Assembly (NCBI GenBank): GCA_022799175.1
Contig: JAAWNY010000029.1
Span: forward strand, 1 to 35,204
Direction: 5' to 3'
Length of the DNA: 35,204 nucleotides
Source of the DNA: Lachnospiraceae bacterium
GTDB taxonomy: Bacteria; Bacillota; Clostridia; Lachnospirales; Lachnospiraceae
The number at the start of each line of letters is the position of its first letter. Position 1 is the first letter of the stretch. The notes below the pieces were generated by a model. It was not told the DNA's origin and made no database searches. It saw nothing but the letters and a program-made list of their open reading frames with translations. The position numbers and the translations under genes were made by a program. Below, in pieces: positions 7,606 to 16,972 of this stretch.

Positions 7606-8406
7606 ATGTTTGGAAAACGTCTGATTAGTGGTATTATTCTGGTCATTCTTGCTATTCTAATAGTAGGGAGAGGCGGGGTGCTCCTTTATATAACAGCAGG
7701 ACTGATCTCGCTTATGGGATTATTTGAATTATACCGTGTAATGAAGATCGAGAAAAATCCCCTGGGATTCGTGGGATATCTGACAGCAATAGCTTATTAT
7801 GGCCTGGTGTGGTATGAAGGACAGCAATTTGTGATTCTCATGGCGATTGCTGCTTTGATGTTTTTGATGGGAATCTATGTATTTACATTTCCGAAATATC
7901 GGACAGAAGAGGTGACAGTAGCATTTTTTGGTGTGTTTTATGCAGCGGTGATGCTTTCTTATCTCTATCAAGTACGGGCAATGACGGATGGGATTTATCT
8001 GGTTTGGTTGATTTTTTTTAGCTCTTGGGGATGTGATACTTGTGCGTATTGTGCAGGGATGCTGTTTGGTAAACATAAGCTGGTACCGGTTTTAAGCCCA
8101 AAGAAGACGATTGAGGGGGCAGTCGGTGGCGTAGTGGGAGCAGCGCTTCTAGGTTATGGTTTCGCATGCGTATATGGCGGTAAGATGATAGATGTAGGAA
8201 ATCCCCGGGTGGCCTGTGCATTAGCCTGTGCAATTGCGGCAGTGATTTCTCAGGTGGGGGATCTGGCAGCGTCAGCGATAAAAAGGAATCATGATATCAA
8301 GGATTATGGACATTTAATTCCGGGACATGGAGGGATTTTGGATCGGTTTGACAGCATGTTGTTTACGGCACCAGCGATTTATTTCGCGGTGACATTTTTG
8401 CGGTGA
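7606..8406 (+). CDS. cdsA: Phosphatidate cytidylyltransferase
   Basis: A 266-residue integral membrane enzyme making CDP-diacylglycerol from phosphatidate and CTP. Roughly seven to eight hydrophobic segments fill the sequence. The CdsA signature is at the C-terminal part: LSPKKTIEGAVGG, then SQVGDLAASAIKRNHDIKDYG, split by a loop, and PGHGGILDRFDSM. AAAGGGGG precedes the ATG, 18 bases after uppS. Confidence 0.95.
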   Translation: MFGKRLISGIILVILAILIVGRGGVLLYITAGLISLMGLFELYRVMKIEKNPLGFVGYLTAIAYYGLVWYEGQQFVILMAIAALMFLMGIYVFTFPKYRTEEVTVAFFGVFYAAVMLSYLYQVRAMTDGIYLVWLIFFSSWGCDTCAYCAGMLFGKHKLVPVLSPKKTIEGAVGGVVGAALLGYGFACVYGGKMIDVGNPRVACALACAIAAVISQVGDLAASAIKRNHDIKDYGHLIPGHGGILDRFDSMLFTAPAIYFAVTFLR

Positions 8407-8527
8407 TGGTTTTGGCCATGTTATCTTGTGGCAAAGAGAACGCGGGAATCTGGCATAGCGGCAATATTCGGAAAGGGATATTGCAGAAAATGACGGACAG
8501 GATTTGGTGACAGAGGAGGAAATGTTA

Positions 8528-9670
8528 GTGAAAAAAATAGCAATACTTGGTTCTACCGGTTCTATCGGAACACAGACACTGGAAGTGGTGGATCAAAATG
8601 ATGACCTCCAAGTGACGGCTTTGGCGGCAGGAGGGAACGTGCGGTTGATGGAACAACAGATCCGTAAATTTCGGCCCTCTCTGGTCTGCATGGGGAATGA
8701 GGAGAAAGCGCGAGAACTTCGGACGTTAACGGCAGATTTAAAGGTGCGGGTTACTGCCGGGATGGAGGGGCTTTTGGAAGTAGCTACGCAGCCGCAGTCG
8801 GATGTTTTAGTAACAGCAATTGTGGGGATGATTGGTATTCGTCCGACGATTGCTGCCATGGAAGCGGGGAAAGATATTGCCTTGGCCAATAAGGAGACGT
8901 TGGTGACGGCTGGCCATATCATTATGCCTTTGGCTAAGAAGCAGAATGTCCGGATTTTGCCGGTGGACAGCGAACACAGTGCCATTTTTCAGTGTTTGAA
9001 TGGGGAGGATTCACGAACGATTCATAAGATTCTTTTGACAGCATCTGGGGGACCATTTCGAGGATGGAAAAAAGAGCAACTGGCGATGGTGCAGGTGGAG
9101 GATGCCTTAAAGCATCCTAACTGGAGTATGGGGAAGAAGATCACCATTGATTCTTCAACGATGGTCAATAAAGGGCTGGAGGTGATGGAGGCGAAGTGGC
9201 TATTCGGTGTGGAAATGGAACAGGTGCAAGTGGTGGTACAGCCTCAAAGTATCATTCATTCTATGGTGGAGTTTGAGGATGGAGCGGTGATGGCGCAGTT
9301 AGGAGCGCCAGATATGAAGTTACCGATTCAGTACGCACTCTATTATCCACAAAGAAGATATTTGCCAGGGAAACGGCTGGATTTTACAAAGATAGAGAAT
9401 ATTTCTTTTGCAACGCCGGATCCAGAGGTATTTCGGGGGTTGTTGCTAGCATATGATTCCGGAAAGCGAGGCGGTTCAATGCCGACCGTGTATAATGCCG
9501 CCAATGAGTATGCGGTGGCAGCATTTCTGGAAAGAAAGATTTCTTACCTCACAATTGTGGAGATGATTGAGAGTGCTATGGAGCACCACAGGTTCGTGGA
9601 GCAGCCAGGAGTGGAGGAAATTCTGGCTGCGGAGCGGGAAACCTATGAATATTTAGAAAGCAGGTGGTAA
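8528..9670 (+). CDS. dxr: 1-deoxy-D-xylulose 5-phosphate reductoisomerase
   Basis: A 380-residue NADPH-dependent enzyme of the MEP isoprenoid pathway. The N-terminal Rossmann motif is KKIAILGSTGSIGTQTL. Next come ALANKETLVTAG, LPVDSEHSAIFQ (acidic metal ligands), LTASGGPFRGW, HPNWSMGKKITIDSSTMVNK and GLEVMEAKWLF. The GTG at 8528 is preferred: AGGAGG at 8514-8519 sits 8 bases upstream, against only 2 bases for the ATG at 8522. The 121 bases before it show no gene. It ends just before rseP, with a one-base gap. Confidence 0.96.
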   Translation: MKKIAILGSTGSIGTQTLEVVDQNDDLQVTALAAGGNVRLMEQQIRKFRPSLVCMGNEEKARELRTLTADLKVRVTAGMEGLLEVATQPQSDVLVTAIVGMIGIRPTIAAMEAGKDIALANKETLVTAGHIIMPLAKKQNVRILPVDSEHSAIFQCLNGEDSRTIHKILLTASGGPFRGWKKEQLAMVQVEDALKHPNWSMGKKITIDSSTMVNKGLEVMEAKWLFGVEMEQVQVVVQPQSIIHSMVEFEDGAVMAQLGAPDMKLPIQYALYYPQRRYLPGKRLDFTKIENISFATPDPEVFRGLLLAYDSGKRGGSMPTVYNAANEYAVAAFLERKISYLTIVEMIESAMEHHRFVEQPGVEEILAAERETYEYLESRW

Positions 9671-9671
9671 T

Positions 9672-10784
9672 TTGCTGTATATTCTGGCAGGGATACTATT
9701 ATTTGGTGTAATTGTTTTGGTTCATGAGTTCGGGCATTTTTTGTTCGCGAAGTTGAATGGGATCGGTGTGGTGGAGTTTTCCATCGGTATGGGTCCGCGG
9801 CTGTGCAGTTTTATGCGAGGAGATACCCGGTATTCCATCAAATGTTTGCCATTTGGTGGTTCGTGTATGATGGTTGGGGAGGATGTAGACAATCCAGATC
9901 CCAGTGCTTTTAATAATAAATCCGTGTGGGCGAGAATCTCAGTGATTGCGGCAGGACCAGTATTTAATCTGATTTTTGCTCTGTTATGTGCGATGATCAT
10001 TGTTGCGCAGGTAGGGCATGATCTTCCGGTATTGTACGATATTGTGGAGGATTCTCCGGCGGCTCGTGCTGGTCTTTTGCCAGGGGATGAACTGATCCGG
10101 ATCAACAATCGGAAAATATCTTCTCGACGGGATGTATCTTTGTATCTTATGGCGCATCCAGGAGAGCCGTTGACTATCCACTATAAGCGTTTGTCGGGAA
10201 CGCAGCAATCAGAAGGGCAGAAGTTAGAAGCGCAAGAATCAGAAAAACAACAGCGGAAAGGAATGTCTGCGGAGTACGTGACAGAACTGGTGCCAGAGTA
10301 TAATGAAGAATACCAGTCTTACATGATGGGTGTCAGCTTCATGGGAAATTATAAAAAGGCGGAAAATCCTCTGGAATTTTTAAATTACAGTCTTTATGAG
10401 GTAAAATATTGTATTGTCACAACGATCGACGGACTGGGGATGTTATTCAAGGGACAAATGAAAGTAGAAGATTCGGTGACTGGCCCTGTTGGAATCGTCA
10501 GTATGGTAGGGGAGACCATCGAAGAGGGACAAAAGAGTGGTGCGGCTGTACTCTTGAATATTATTGCTACCTGGGGGCTGCTCTTGAGTGCAACCTTAGG
10601 AATCATGAACCTGTTGCCAATTCCGGCATTGGATGGTGGACGATTATTGTTTCTCTTGATTGAGCTTTTGCGGGGACGCCCGGTAGACCCGGAGAAAGAA
10701 GGTATGGTTCATGCAGCGGGGATGGCATTGTTGATGATGTTGATGGTGCTGGTGTTGTTTAATGATATCCGGAAGCTGATGTAG
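9672..10784 (+). CDS. rseP: RIP metalloprotease (site-2 protease) RseP
   Basis: A 370-residue intramembrane zinc protease that releases regulators by cutting within the membrane. It has HEFGH (18-22) in the first transmembrane helix, an FSIGMGPRL segment, one PDZ domain at about 115-200 (DSPAARAGLLPGDELIRINN), and the second active-site motif MNLLPIPALDGGR near the C-terminus. Start is TTG at 9672 with AGGTGG at 9663-9668; no ATG lies in a better position. Residues about 176-195 form a Glu/Gln/Lys-rich insert in the PDZ region that looks variable. Confidence 0.94.
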   Translation: MLYILAGILLFGVIVLVHEFGHFLFAKLNGIGVVEFSIGMGPRLCSFMRGDTRYSIKCLPFGGSCMMVGEDVDNPDPSAFNNKSVWARISVIAAGPVFNLIFALLCAMIIVAQVGHDLPVLYDIVEDSPAARAGLLPGDELIRINNRKISSRRDVSLYLMAHPGEPLTIHYKRLSGTQQSEGQKLEAQESEKQQRKGMSAEYVTELVPEYNEEYQSYMMGVSFMGNYKKAENPLEFLNYSLYEVKYCIVTTIDGLGMLFKGQMKVEDSVTGPVGIVSMVGETIEEGQKSGAAVLLNIIATWGLLLSATLGIMNLLPIPALDGGRLLFLLIELLRGRPVDPEKEGMVHAAGMALLMMLMVLVLFNDIRKLM

Positions 10785-10858
10785 GGAAAATGTACAGACG
10801 ACAGCATGAATAGAAATCAGACGAAGGATAGCGAACAATAAAACAGGAGAAAACAGAG

Positions 10859-11926
10859 ATGAGCCGAATGCGGACAAAAGAAGTACAGATTGGCGATCGG
10901 GTGATTGGTGGGGGACATCCGATTTTGATTCAGTCCATGTGTAATACGCGGACAGAAGATGTGGTGGCTACAGTTGAGCAGATTTTGCGTCTGGAGCAGG
11001 CTGGTTGTGACATTATTCGAGTGGCGGTACCGACCATGGAGGCGGCGGAGTGTTTGCAGACGATAAAGAAGCAGATTCATATTCCGCTGGTGGCAGACAT
11101 TCATTTTGATTATCGGCTAGCAATCGCTGCGATTGAATGTGGTGCGGATAAGATTCGGCTTAATCCGGGTAACATCGGCAGTGAGGAGCGGGTGCGGGCG
11201 GTCGTGGAGAAGGCGCGGGAATATGGGGTGCCGATCCGGGTAGGCGTAAACAGTGGCTCTCTGGAGAAGGTTTTGATTGAGAAGTATGGGAGCGTCACAG
11301 CGGAGGGACTGGTGGAAAGTGCTTTGGATAAAGTGGCCTGGATTGAGCGAATGGGGTATGATAACCTGGTGATCAGCATCAAGTCTTCCGCTGTGATGAT
11401 GTGTGTGCAGGCGCATGAGCAGATCAGTAAAAAGACGCATTATCCATTGCATGTCGGAATCACAGAAGCGGGAACTATAACCGCTGGGAATATCAAGTCC
11501 GCCATAGGTTTGGGATTGATCTTAAATCAGGGAATCGGCGATACGATCCGGGTATCGTTGACGGGAGAGCCGCTGGAGGAGATTCGGTCGGCAAAGCAGA
11601 TTTTGCGGACACTGGGACTACGGACAGGAGGGATTGAGGTGATTTCCTGTCCGACCTGCGGACGCACCCGGATCGATCTGATTGGACTGGCGGGACAGGT
11701 GGAAAATATGGTGGCAGATTTTGACAATCTGGATTTAAAGGTAGCGGTAATGGGCTGTGTGGTGAATGGACCAGGAGAAGCAAAAGAAGCGGATCTGGGG
11801 ATTGCCGGAGGAATCGGAGAAGGGCTTTTGTTCCGGAAGGGAGAGATTGTTCGCAAAATGCCAGAGAATGAGCTGCTGCCTGCGTTGCGGGAGGAATTGG
11901 TGAAGTTGTCGTTGGAGAAGATGTAG
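10859..11926 (+). CDS. ispG: 4-hydroxy-3-methylbut-2-enyl diphosphate synthase (flavodoxin type)
   Basis: A 355-residue 4Fe-4S enzyme of the MEP pathway converting MEcPP to HMBPP. Visible are QSMCNTRTEDV, VADIHFDYRLA, the RLNPGNIG segment, and the cluster ligands SCPTCGRT (Cys264, Cys267) with GCVVNGPGEA (Cys300). Length fits the short bacterial form. AGGAGA lies 9-10 bases before ATG. The 74 bases after rseP contain nothing recognisable. Confidence 0.96.
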   Translation: MSRMRTKEVQIGDRVIGGGHPILIQSMCNTRTEDVVATVEQILRLEQAGCDIIRVAVPTMEAAECLQTIKKQIHIPLVADIHFDYRLAIAAIECGADKIRLNPGNIGSEERVRAVVEKAREYGVPIRVGVNSGSLEKVLIEKYGSVTAEGLVESALDKVAWIERMGYDNLVISIKSSAVMMCVQAHEQISKKTHYPLHVGITEAGTITAGNIKSAIGLGLILNQGIGDTIRVSLTGEPLEEIRSAKQILRTLGLRTGGIEVISCPTCGRTRIDLIGLAGQVENMVADFDNLDLKVAVMGCVVNGPGEAKEADLGIAGGIGEGLLFRKGEIVRKMPENELLPALREELVKLSLEKM

Positions 11927-11941
11927 AAGGTCGGGATCAAG

Positions 11942-14900
11942 ATGAAGGGATTTTTAGAAGTATTTCCGGGATTACAGATGACAGAACAGATGACGGAGCT
12001 GCTGGGATTAGTGAAAGTAGAGAAGGTATCCATGAACCGTGACAAGAGCGCCATCCGCATTGCGATTGTCAGTCCGCGGCTGATTCACAAGAAAAATATC
12101 ATAGATTTGGAGCGAGGAATCTGTGATCAGTTGTTTCCCGGGAAACGGATAGAGATAAAAATATTTGAAAAGTATCAGCTTTCAGGACAGTATACGCCGG
12201 AAAAGCTTCTCAAAGCATATCGGGACAGTCTTTTGCTAGAATTGAAGCATTATAGCATCGTGGAATATACGATGTTTCGCAAGGCGGAGTTTTCATTTCC
12301 TCAACCGGATGTTATGCGCATGACGATCGAAGATACGATGGTCAATAAAGAAAAGGCGGGAGAGCTGAAACGGATTCTGGAAAAGGTATTTCATGAACGG
12401 TGCGGGCTGCCGGTCGAGCTCTTGTTTGATTATGTGGAACCGGTACGGGCGAAGGCTTCGATCGAGAGGGAGCGATATGCCAGGCAGGAGGCGCAACGAA
12501 TGACGGCGAAGGTGGCGCCGATTCTGGGATTGCATTTGGCAGAATCTGAAGTGGCAGGAATGGCAGAGACGCCCTGGGGAAATGGGGGTGGCCAGGACAT
12601 CGCCGGCAGGAATGGCGAAGGTGGCGCCGGAAAAGAAAATAGTGGGGCAGGATATGGAACTGCAGATAAAGTGGGAGCAGCCGGAGCAAACAATGGGCTG
12701 GCAGGCCGATCTGGGATTCGAGCAGAGGGAGCGGGAGGAGCGAATAAAACAGACACGCATGCCGTAGTATCAGAAATAAAAGGCGGTCGACCTGCCGTTT
12801 CTGGAAAGGAAACTGGTTTTTCTGGTGGAAGGAGCGAAAAGCGGAGTGGTTTAAAAAAAGGAGATTGGAGTAATGGCGGTTATCGCCGGAAATCGGATAA
12901 TCCAGATGTGCTTTTTGGCCGGGATTTTGCCGATGATTTTACCGAGCTGGACAAGTTGGAAGGTGAGATAGGAGAGGTGATCCTCCGAGGGAAGATTCTG
13001 GATAAGGAAACCCGTCTGTTGCGCAGCGGCAAGACGATTTTTATTTTTCATCTGACGGATTTTACGGATACAATCACCGTGAAAATGTTTGCGGACGAGA
13101 ACACTCTGGAAGATATGGAAAATGCGGTGAAAGCGGGAAGTTTTATCCGTCTGTGGGGGACGACAACGATTGATCGTTTTGACGGGGAGCTTTCGATTGG
13201 ATCTGTAAGAGGGATTAAAAAGTGTGAGGATTTCACGGCCAAGCGTTCGGATAATAGTCCAGTAAAGCGGGTGGAGCTTCATTGTCATACAAAGATGAGT
13301 GATATGGACGGGGTATCTGAGGTCAAGGATATGGTAAAGCGGGCCAAAGCCTGGGGAATGCCAGCGATCGCCGTCACAGATCATGGATGTGTGCAAGCAT
13401 TTCCCGACGCCAGTCATGCGTTGGATAAAGGGGATGATTTCAAGATTCTTTATGGGGTAGAGGGATATCTGGTCGATGATATGAAAGATTTGGTGGAGAA
13501 TTCCCAGGGACAGTCTTTTCAGGATTCTTATGTGGTGTTTGACATTGAGACCACCGGTTTTAGCCCAGAGAAGAATCAGATTATCGAGATCGGTGCAGTA
13601 AAAGTAATAAATGGGAGAATTACCGATTCATTTAGCACCTTTGTGAATCCAGATGTGCCAATTCCCTTTGAGATTGAGAATCTGACCGGAATCAGTGATA
13701 ACATGGTGCTGACCGCACCGAAGATAGAAAAGGTTTTGCCGCAGTTTCTGGATTTCTGTGACGGATGTGTGCTAGTAGCGCATAACGCTTCCTTCGATGT
13801 GAGCTTTATTGCTCATCAGTCCGGCTGTCAGGGGCTGGCATTTCAGCCGACGGTCCTAGACACGGTAGCTATGGCCAGGCACTTGCTGCCAAATCTGAAC
13901 CGGTTCAAGTTGGATACGGTGGCAAAAGCGCTAGGCATTTCTTTAGAGAATCATCACCGGGCAGTGGATGACGCCAAAGCAACAGCGGAAATCTTTGTGA
14001 AATTTGTGGAGATGCTACGGGCACAGGGAATCGAAGATCTAGACCAACTGAACCGAATGAGTGCGCTCAATGCAGATATGGTAAAAAAACTGCCAACTTA
14101 TCATGTGATTATCTTAGCTAAAAATGAGGTGGGCCGGACGAATCTGTATCGCCTGATATCTTGGTCCCATATTGATTATTTTGCCCGGCGGCCGCGTATA
14201 CCGAAGAGTGTGCTGAATCAATATCGGGAGGGGCTGATCATCGGTTCGGCGTGTGAGGCAGGAGAATTGTTTCAAGCGATGTTGCGGGGACTTCCGGAGC
14301 CGGAGCTGATGAAAATTGCCGGATTCTATGATTATCTGGAGATTCAGCCATTGGGAAATAATGCTTTTATGTTGCGGGATGAGAAGAGTACAGTGAAAAC
14401 AATGGAGGATCTACAAGATTTGAACCGGCAGATTATCCGGATGGGGGATGCACTGGGAAAGCTAGTTTGTGCTACCTGTGACGTGCATTTTTTAGATCCG
14501 GGAGATGAAGTATATCGGCGGATTCTCATGGCAGGGCAGAATTTTAGCGACGCAGACAATCAGGCGCCGTTATATCTACGAACTACAGAAGAGATGTTAA
14601 AAGAATTTGAATATTTGGGGCCGGATAAGGCAGAAGAGGTCGTGATCACCAATACTCGAAAAATTGCGGATATGTGTGATCGGATTGCGCCGGTGCGGCC
14701 GGATAAATGTCCGCCAGTTATCGAAAATTCAGAGGAGATGTTACGGAAAATCTGTTATGATTGTGCGCATGAAATGTACGGGCAGGAATTGCCGGCGATT
14801 GTCGTCGAGCGGCTGGAACGGGAGTTGAATTCTATCATTTCCAATGGATTTGCGGTCATGTATATTATCGCGCAAAAGTTGGTATGGAAATCAAATGAGG

Positions 14901-16606
14901 ATGGATATCTGGTGGGTTCCCGGGGATCGGTAGGCTCTTCTTTTGTGGCGACAATGTCGGGAATCACAGAGGTGAATCCTTTGAGTCCTCATTATTACTG
15001 TTCCCATTGTCATTTTTATGATTTTGATTCAGAGGAAGTGAAGAAATTCAGTGGTATGGCGGGCTGCGATATGCCGGACCGGGAATGCCCGAAATGTGGA
15101 ACGCCGTTGACCAAGGCAGGATTTGATATTCCTTTTGAGACATTTCTGGGTTTTAAAGGCGATAAGGAACCAGATATCGATTTAAACTTTTCCGGAGAAT
15201 ATCAGAGTAAGGCTCATGATTATACCGAGGTAATCTTTGGCAAGGGACAGACTTTCCGGGCAGGTACTATCGGCACGCTAGCAGACAAGACAGCGTTTGG
15301 CTATGTAAAGCGTTATTATGAGGAGCGCGGCATACATAAACGTAACTGTGAGATTGACCGGATTGTTCAGGGATGTGTAGGGGTAAGGCGGACAACAGGA
15401 CAACATCCAGGAGGAATTGTGGTGCTGCCGATCGGGGATGAGATCTATTCTTTCACACCGGTTCAGCGCCCAGCCAACGATATGACCACCAAGACAGTGA
15501 CCACACATTTTGACTACCACTCCATCGATCATAATCTTTTAAAACTAGATATTTTAGGACACGACGATCCGACCATGATTCGGATGCTTCAGGACTTGAC
15601 GGGATTGGATCCAGTGAAGGATATTCCACTGGATTCGCCGGAGGTGATGACTCTTTTTCAGAACACCTCGGCATTGGGAATTACCCCGGAGGATATCGGT
15701 GGTTGCCAGTTGGGGGCGTTGGGAATTCCAGAGTTTGGAACAGACTTTGCTATGCAGATGTTGATCGATGCCCAGCCAAAATATTTTTCAGATTTGGTGC
15801 GTATTGCCGGATTGGCTCATGGGACGGATGTGTGGCTAGGCAATGCCAAAGATCTGATTTTGAGCGGACAGGCGACGATTCAGACGGCTATCTGCTGTCG
15901 CGATGACATTATGGTATATCTGATCCAGCAAGGATTGGAAGAGGGACTTTCGTTCACGATTATGGAGAGTGTCCGAAAAGGGAAAGGATTGAAGCCGGAC
16001 TGGATAGAGGAGATGAAGAAACATGAAGTGCCTCAATGGTATATTGATTCCTGTTTAAAGATCAAATATATGTTTCCCAAAGCTCACGCAGCCGCCTACG
16101 TAATGATGGCTTGGCGGGTAGCCTACTGCAAGGTGTTTCATCCGTTGGCGTATTATGCAGCATTTTTTAGTATCCGGGCTAATGGTTTCTCTTATGAGTT
16201 GATGTGCCAAGGCCGGGAACGGTTGGAGTATCATTTGGCAGATTATCGCAAACGTGCGGACTCGCTCTCAAAAAAGGAGCAGGATACTTTGCGTGACATG
16301 CGAATTGTGCAAGAGATGTATGCACGAGGGTATGAGTTTATGCCGATTGATATTTACCAAGCACAAGCCCATCATTTTCAGATCATAGACGGGAAGCTCA
16401 TGCCGTCGCTGGGAAGTATTGATGGTATGGGGGATAAGGCGGCAGAAGGCGTGGTGGAGGCAGCTGCGGATGGGCAGTTTTTGTCACGAGAAGATTTCCG
16501 GAACCGAGCAAAGATCAGTAAGAATTTGACCGACTTGATGGCAGATATGGGGCTGTTGGGAGACCTTCCGGAGAGCAATCAGTTGTCCCTGTTCGACTTT
16601 GGATAA
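11942..16606 (+). CDS. polC: DNA polymerase III, PolC type
   Basis: This 1554-residue replicative polymerase of low-GC Gram-positives carries its own proofreading exonuclease. Domain order: N-terminal domain (1-190), variable linker (190-320), OB domain (about 335-435), PHP first half from VELHCHTKMSDMDG (about 440), DEDD exonuclease VVFDIETTGFSPEKNQ (about 530-700), PHP second half, the zinc-binding CSHCHFYDF...CPKC region (near 1020-1060), the catalytic palm PDIDLNFSGEYQ (near 1077) and LDILGHDDPTM (near 1202), and the fingers and C-terminal beta-clip LSLFDFG. Length is a little above the usual 1430-1470 because of the linker, which is Gly/Ala-rich here. The start is 15 bases after ispG; the upstream SD is weak. 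Confidence 0.97.
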   Translation: MKGFLEVFPGLQMTEQMTELLGLVKVEKVSMNRDKSAIRIAIVSPRLIHKKNIIDLERGICDQLFPGKRIEIKIFEKYQLSGQYTPEKLLKAYRDSLLLELKHYSIVEYTMFRKAEFSFPQPDVMRMTIEDTMVNKEKAGELKRILEKVFHERCGLPVELLFDYVEPVRAKASIERERYARQEAQRMTAKVAPILGLHLAESEVAGMAETPWGNGGGQDIAGRNGEGGAGKENSGAGYGTADKVGAAGANNGLAGRSGIRAEGAGGANKTDTHAVVSEIKGGRPAVSGKETGFSGGRSEKRSGLKKGDWSNGGYRRKSDNPDVLFGRDFADDFTELDKLEGEIGEVILRGKILDKETRLLRSGKTIFIFHLTDFTDTITVKMFADENTLEDMENAVKAGSFIRLWGTTTIDRFDGELSIGSVRGIKKCEDFTAKRSDNSPVKRVELHCHTKMSDMDGVSEVKDMVKRAKAWGMPAIAVTDHGCVQAFPDASHALDKGDDFKILYGVEGYLVDDMKDLVENSQGQSFQDSYVVFDIETTGFSPEKNQIIEIGAVKVINGRITDSFSTFVNPDVPIPFEIENLTGISDNMVLTAPKIEKVLPQFLDFCDGCVLVAHNASFDVSFIAHQSGCQGLAFQPTVLDTVAMARHLLPNLNRFKLDTVAKALGISLENHHRAVDDAKATAEIFVKFVEMLRAQGIEDLDQLNRMSALNADMVKKLPTYHVIILAKNEVGRTNLYRLISWSHIDYFARRPRIPKSVLNQYREGLIIGSACEAGELFQAMLRGLPEPELMKIAGFYDYLEIQPLGNNAFMLRDEKSTVKTMEDLQDLNRQIIRMGDALGKLVCATCDVHFLDPGDEVYRRILMAGQNFSDADNQAPLYLRTTEEMLKEFEYLGPDKAEEVVITNTRKIADMCDRIAPVRPDKCPPVIENSEEMLRKICYDCAHEMYGQELPAIVVERLERELNSIISNGFAVMYIIAQKLVWKSNEDGYLVGSRGSVGSSFVATMSGITEVNPLSPHYYCSHCHFYDFDSEEVKKFSGMAGCDMPDRECPKCGTPLTKAGFDIPFETFLGFKGDKEPDIDLNFSGEYQSKAHDYTEVIFGKGQTFRAGTIGTLADKTAFGYVKRYYEERGIHKRNCEIDRIVQGCVGVRRTTGQHPGGIVVLPIGDEIYSFTPVQRPANDMTTKTVTTHFDYHSIDHNLLKLDILGHDDPTMIRMLQDLTGLDPVKDIPLDSPEVMTLFQNTSALGITPEDIGGCQLGALGIPEFGTDFAMQMLIDAQPKYFSDLVRIAGLAHGTDVWLGNAKDLILSGQATIQTAICCRDDIMVYLIQQGLEEGLSFTIMESVRKGKGLKPDWIEEMKKHEVPQWYIDSCLKIKYMFPKAHAAAYVMMAWRVAYCKVFHPLAYYAAFFSIRANGFSYELMCQGRERLEYHLADYRKRADSLSKKEQDTLRDMRIVQEMYARGYEFMPIDIYQAQAHHFQIIDGKLMPSLGSIDGMGDKAAEGVVEAAADGQFLSREDFRNRAKISKNLTDLMADMGLLGDLPESNQLSLFDFG

Positions 16607-16621
16607 ATTGTGAAAAAAGTG

Positions 16622-16650
16622 TTGACAATTAAAACAATTCGTATTATACT
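16622..16650 (+). promoter_or_regulatory. Promoter of tRNA cassette 1
   Basis: Consensus TTGACA (16622-16627), 17-bp spacer and TATACT (16645-16650), ending 11 bases before the first tRNA. Strong and well placed for stable RNA. Confidence 0.85.
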
Positions 16651-16661
16651 ATCAGAGGTAT

Positions 16662-16735
16662 CGAGGCGTGGCTCAGTTTGGTAGAGCGCTGCGTTCGGGA
16701 CGCAGAGGCCGCAAGTTCGAATCTTGTCGCCTCGA
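16662..16735 (+). tRNA. tRNA-Pro (anticodon CGG)
   Basis: 74-nt cloverleaf. The acceptor CGAGGCG pairs perfectly with CGCCTCG. The anticodon stem CTGCG/CGCAG encloses TTCGGGA with CGG at the centre. The T loop is TTCGAAT. CCA is not encoded. It reads CCG codons. It is identical to 34021-34094. Confidence 0.96.
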
Positions 16736-16767
16736 TGTACTCGCAAAGAGTACATATCGTTTGTTGT

Positions 16768-16839
16768 GGCCTCATGGTCAAGCGGTCAAGACGACGCCCT
16801 CTCACGGCGTAAACCCGGGTTCGATTCCCGGTGAGGTCA
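16768..16839 (+). tRNA. tRNA-Glu (anticodon CTC)
   Basis: 72-nt cloverleaf. The acceptor GGCCTCA pairs with TGAGGTC (one G-T). The anticodon stem ACGCC/GGCGT encloses CTCTCAC, giving anticodon CTC for GAG. The T loop is TTCGATT. It is identical to 34118-34189. A short hairpin (TGTACTC/GAGTACA) lies in the 32-base spacer before it. Confidence 0.95.
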
Positions 16840-16841
16840 TA

Positions 16842-16872
16842 AAATGCTTTGGACAAAGTCCAAAGCATTTTT
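16842..16872 (+). terminator. Terminator-like hairpin between tRNA-Glu and tRNA-Thr
   Basis: A 13-bp perfect stem, 16842-16854 with 16858-16870 (AAATGCTTTGGAC core), 3-nt loop, and a U-run formed by the end of the stem plus TT. It lies within the tRNA cassette, so either tRNA-Thr is transcribed by readthrough or the hairpin serves processing. Confidence 0.7.
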
Positions 16873-16875
16873 GAC

Positions 16876-16948
16876 GCTTCCGTAGCGCAGTTGGTAGCGC
16901 AACGCATTCGTAATGCGTGGGTCGCCGGTTCGAGTCCGGCCGGGAGCT
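16876..16948 (+). tRNA. tRNA-Thr (anticodon CGT)
   Basis: 73-nt cloverleaf. The acceptor GCTTCCG pairs with CGGGAGC (one T-G). The anticodon stem ACGCA/TGCGT encloses TTCGTAA, anticodon CGT, reading ACG. The T loop is TTCGAGT. It is identical to 34225-34297. Confidence 0.95.
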
Positions 16949-16972
16949 CTAAAATTTGGGTTTAAAAACGTG

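Larger units (their letters stand above)
16662..16948 (+). repeat. tRNA Pro-Glu-Thr cassette, copy 1
   Basis: Direct repeat partner of 34021-34297. The three tRNAs are base-for-base identical between copies. The Pro-Glu spacer differs in both length (32 against 23 bases) and sequence. The Glu-Thr hairpin is nearly conserved. Confidence 0.9.

Noticed and set aside
12582-12767. Separate small gene within polC
   Set aside because: No ribosome binding site and wholly inside polC; more likely a former polC reading frame, reported as a finding instead.
16668-16907. Open reading frames on both strands over the tRNA cassettes (also near 34027-34317)
   Set aside because: They translate tRNA genes; the same peptides appear in both cassettes only because the tRNAs are identical.
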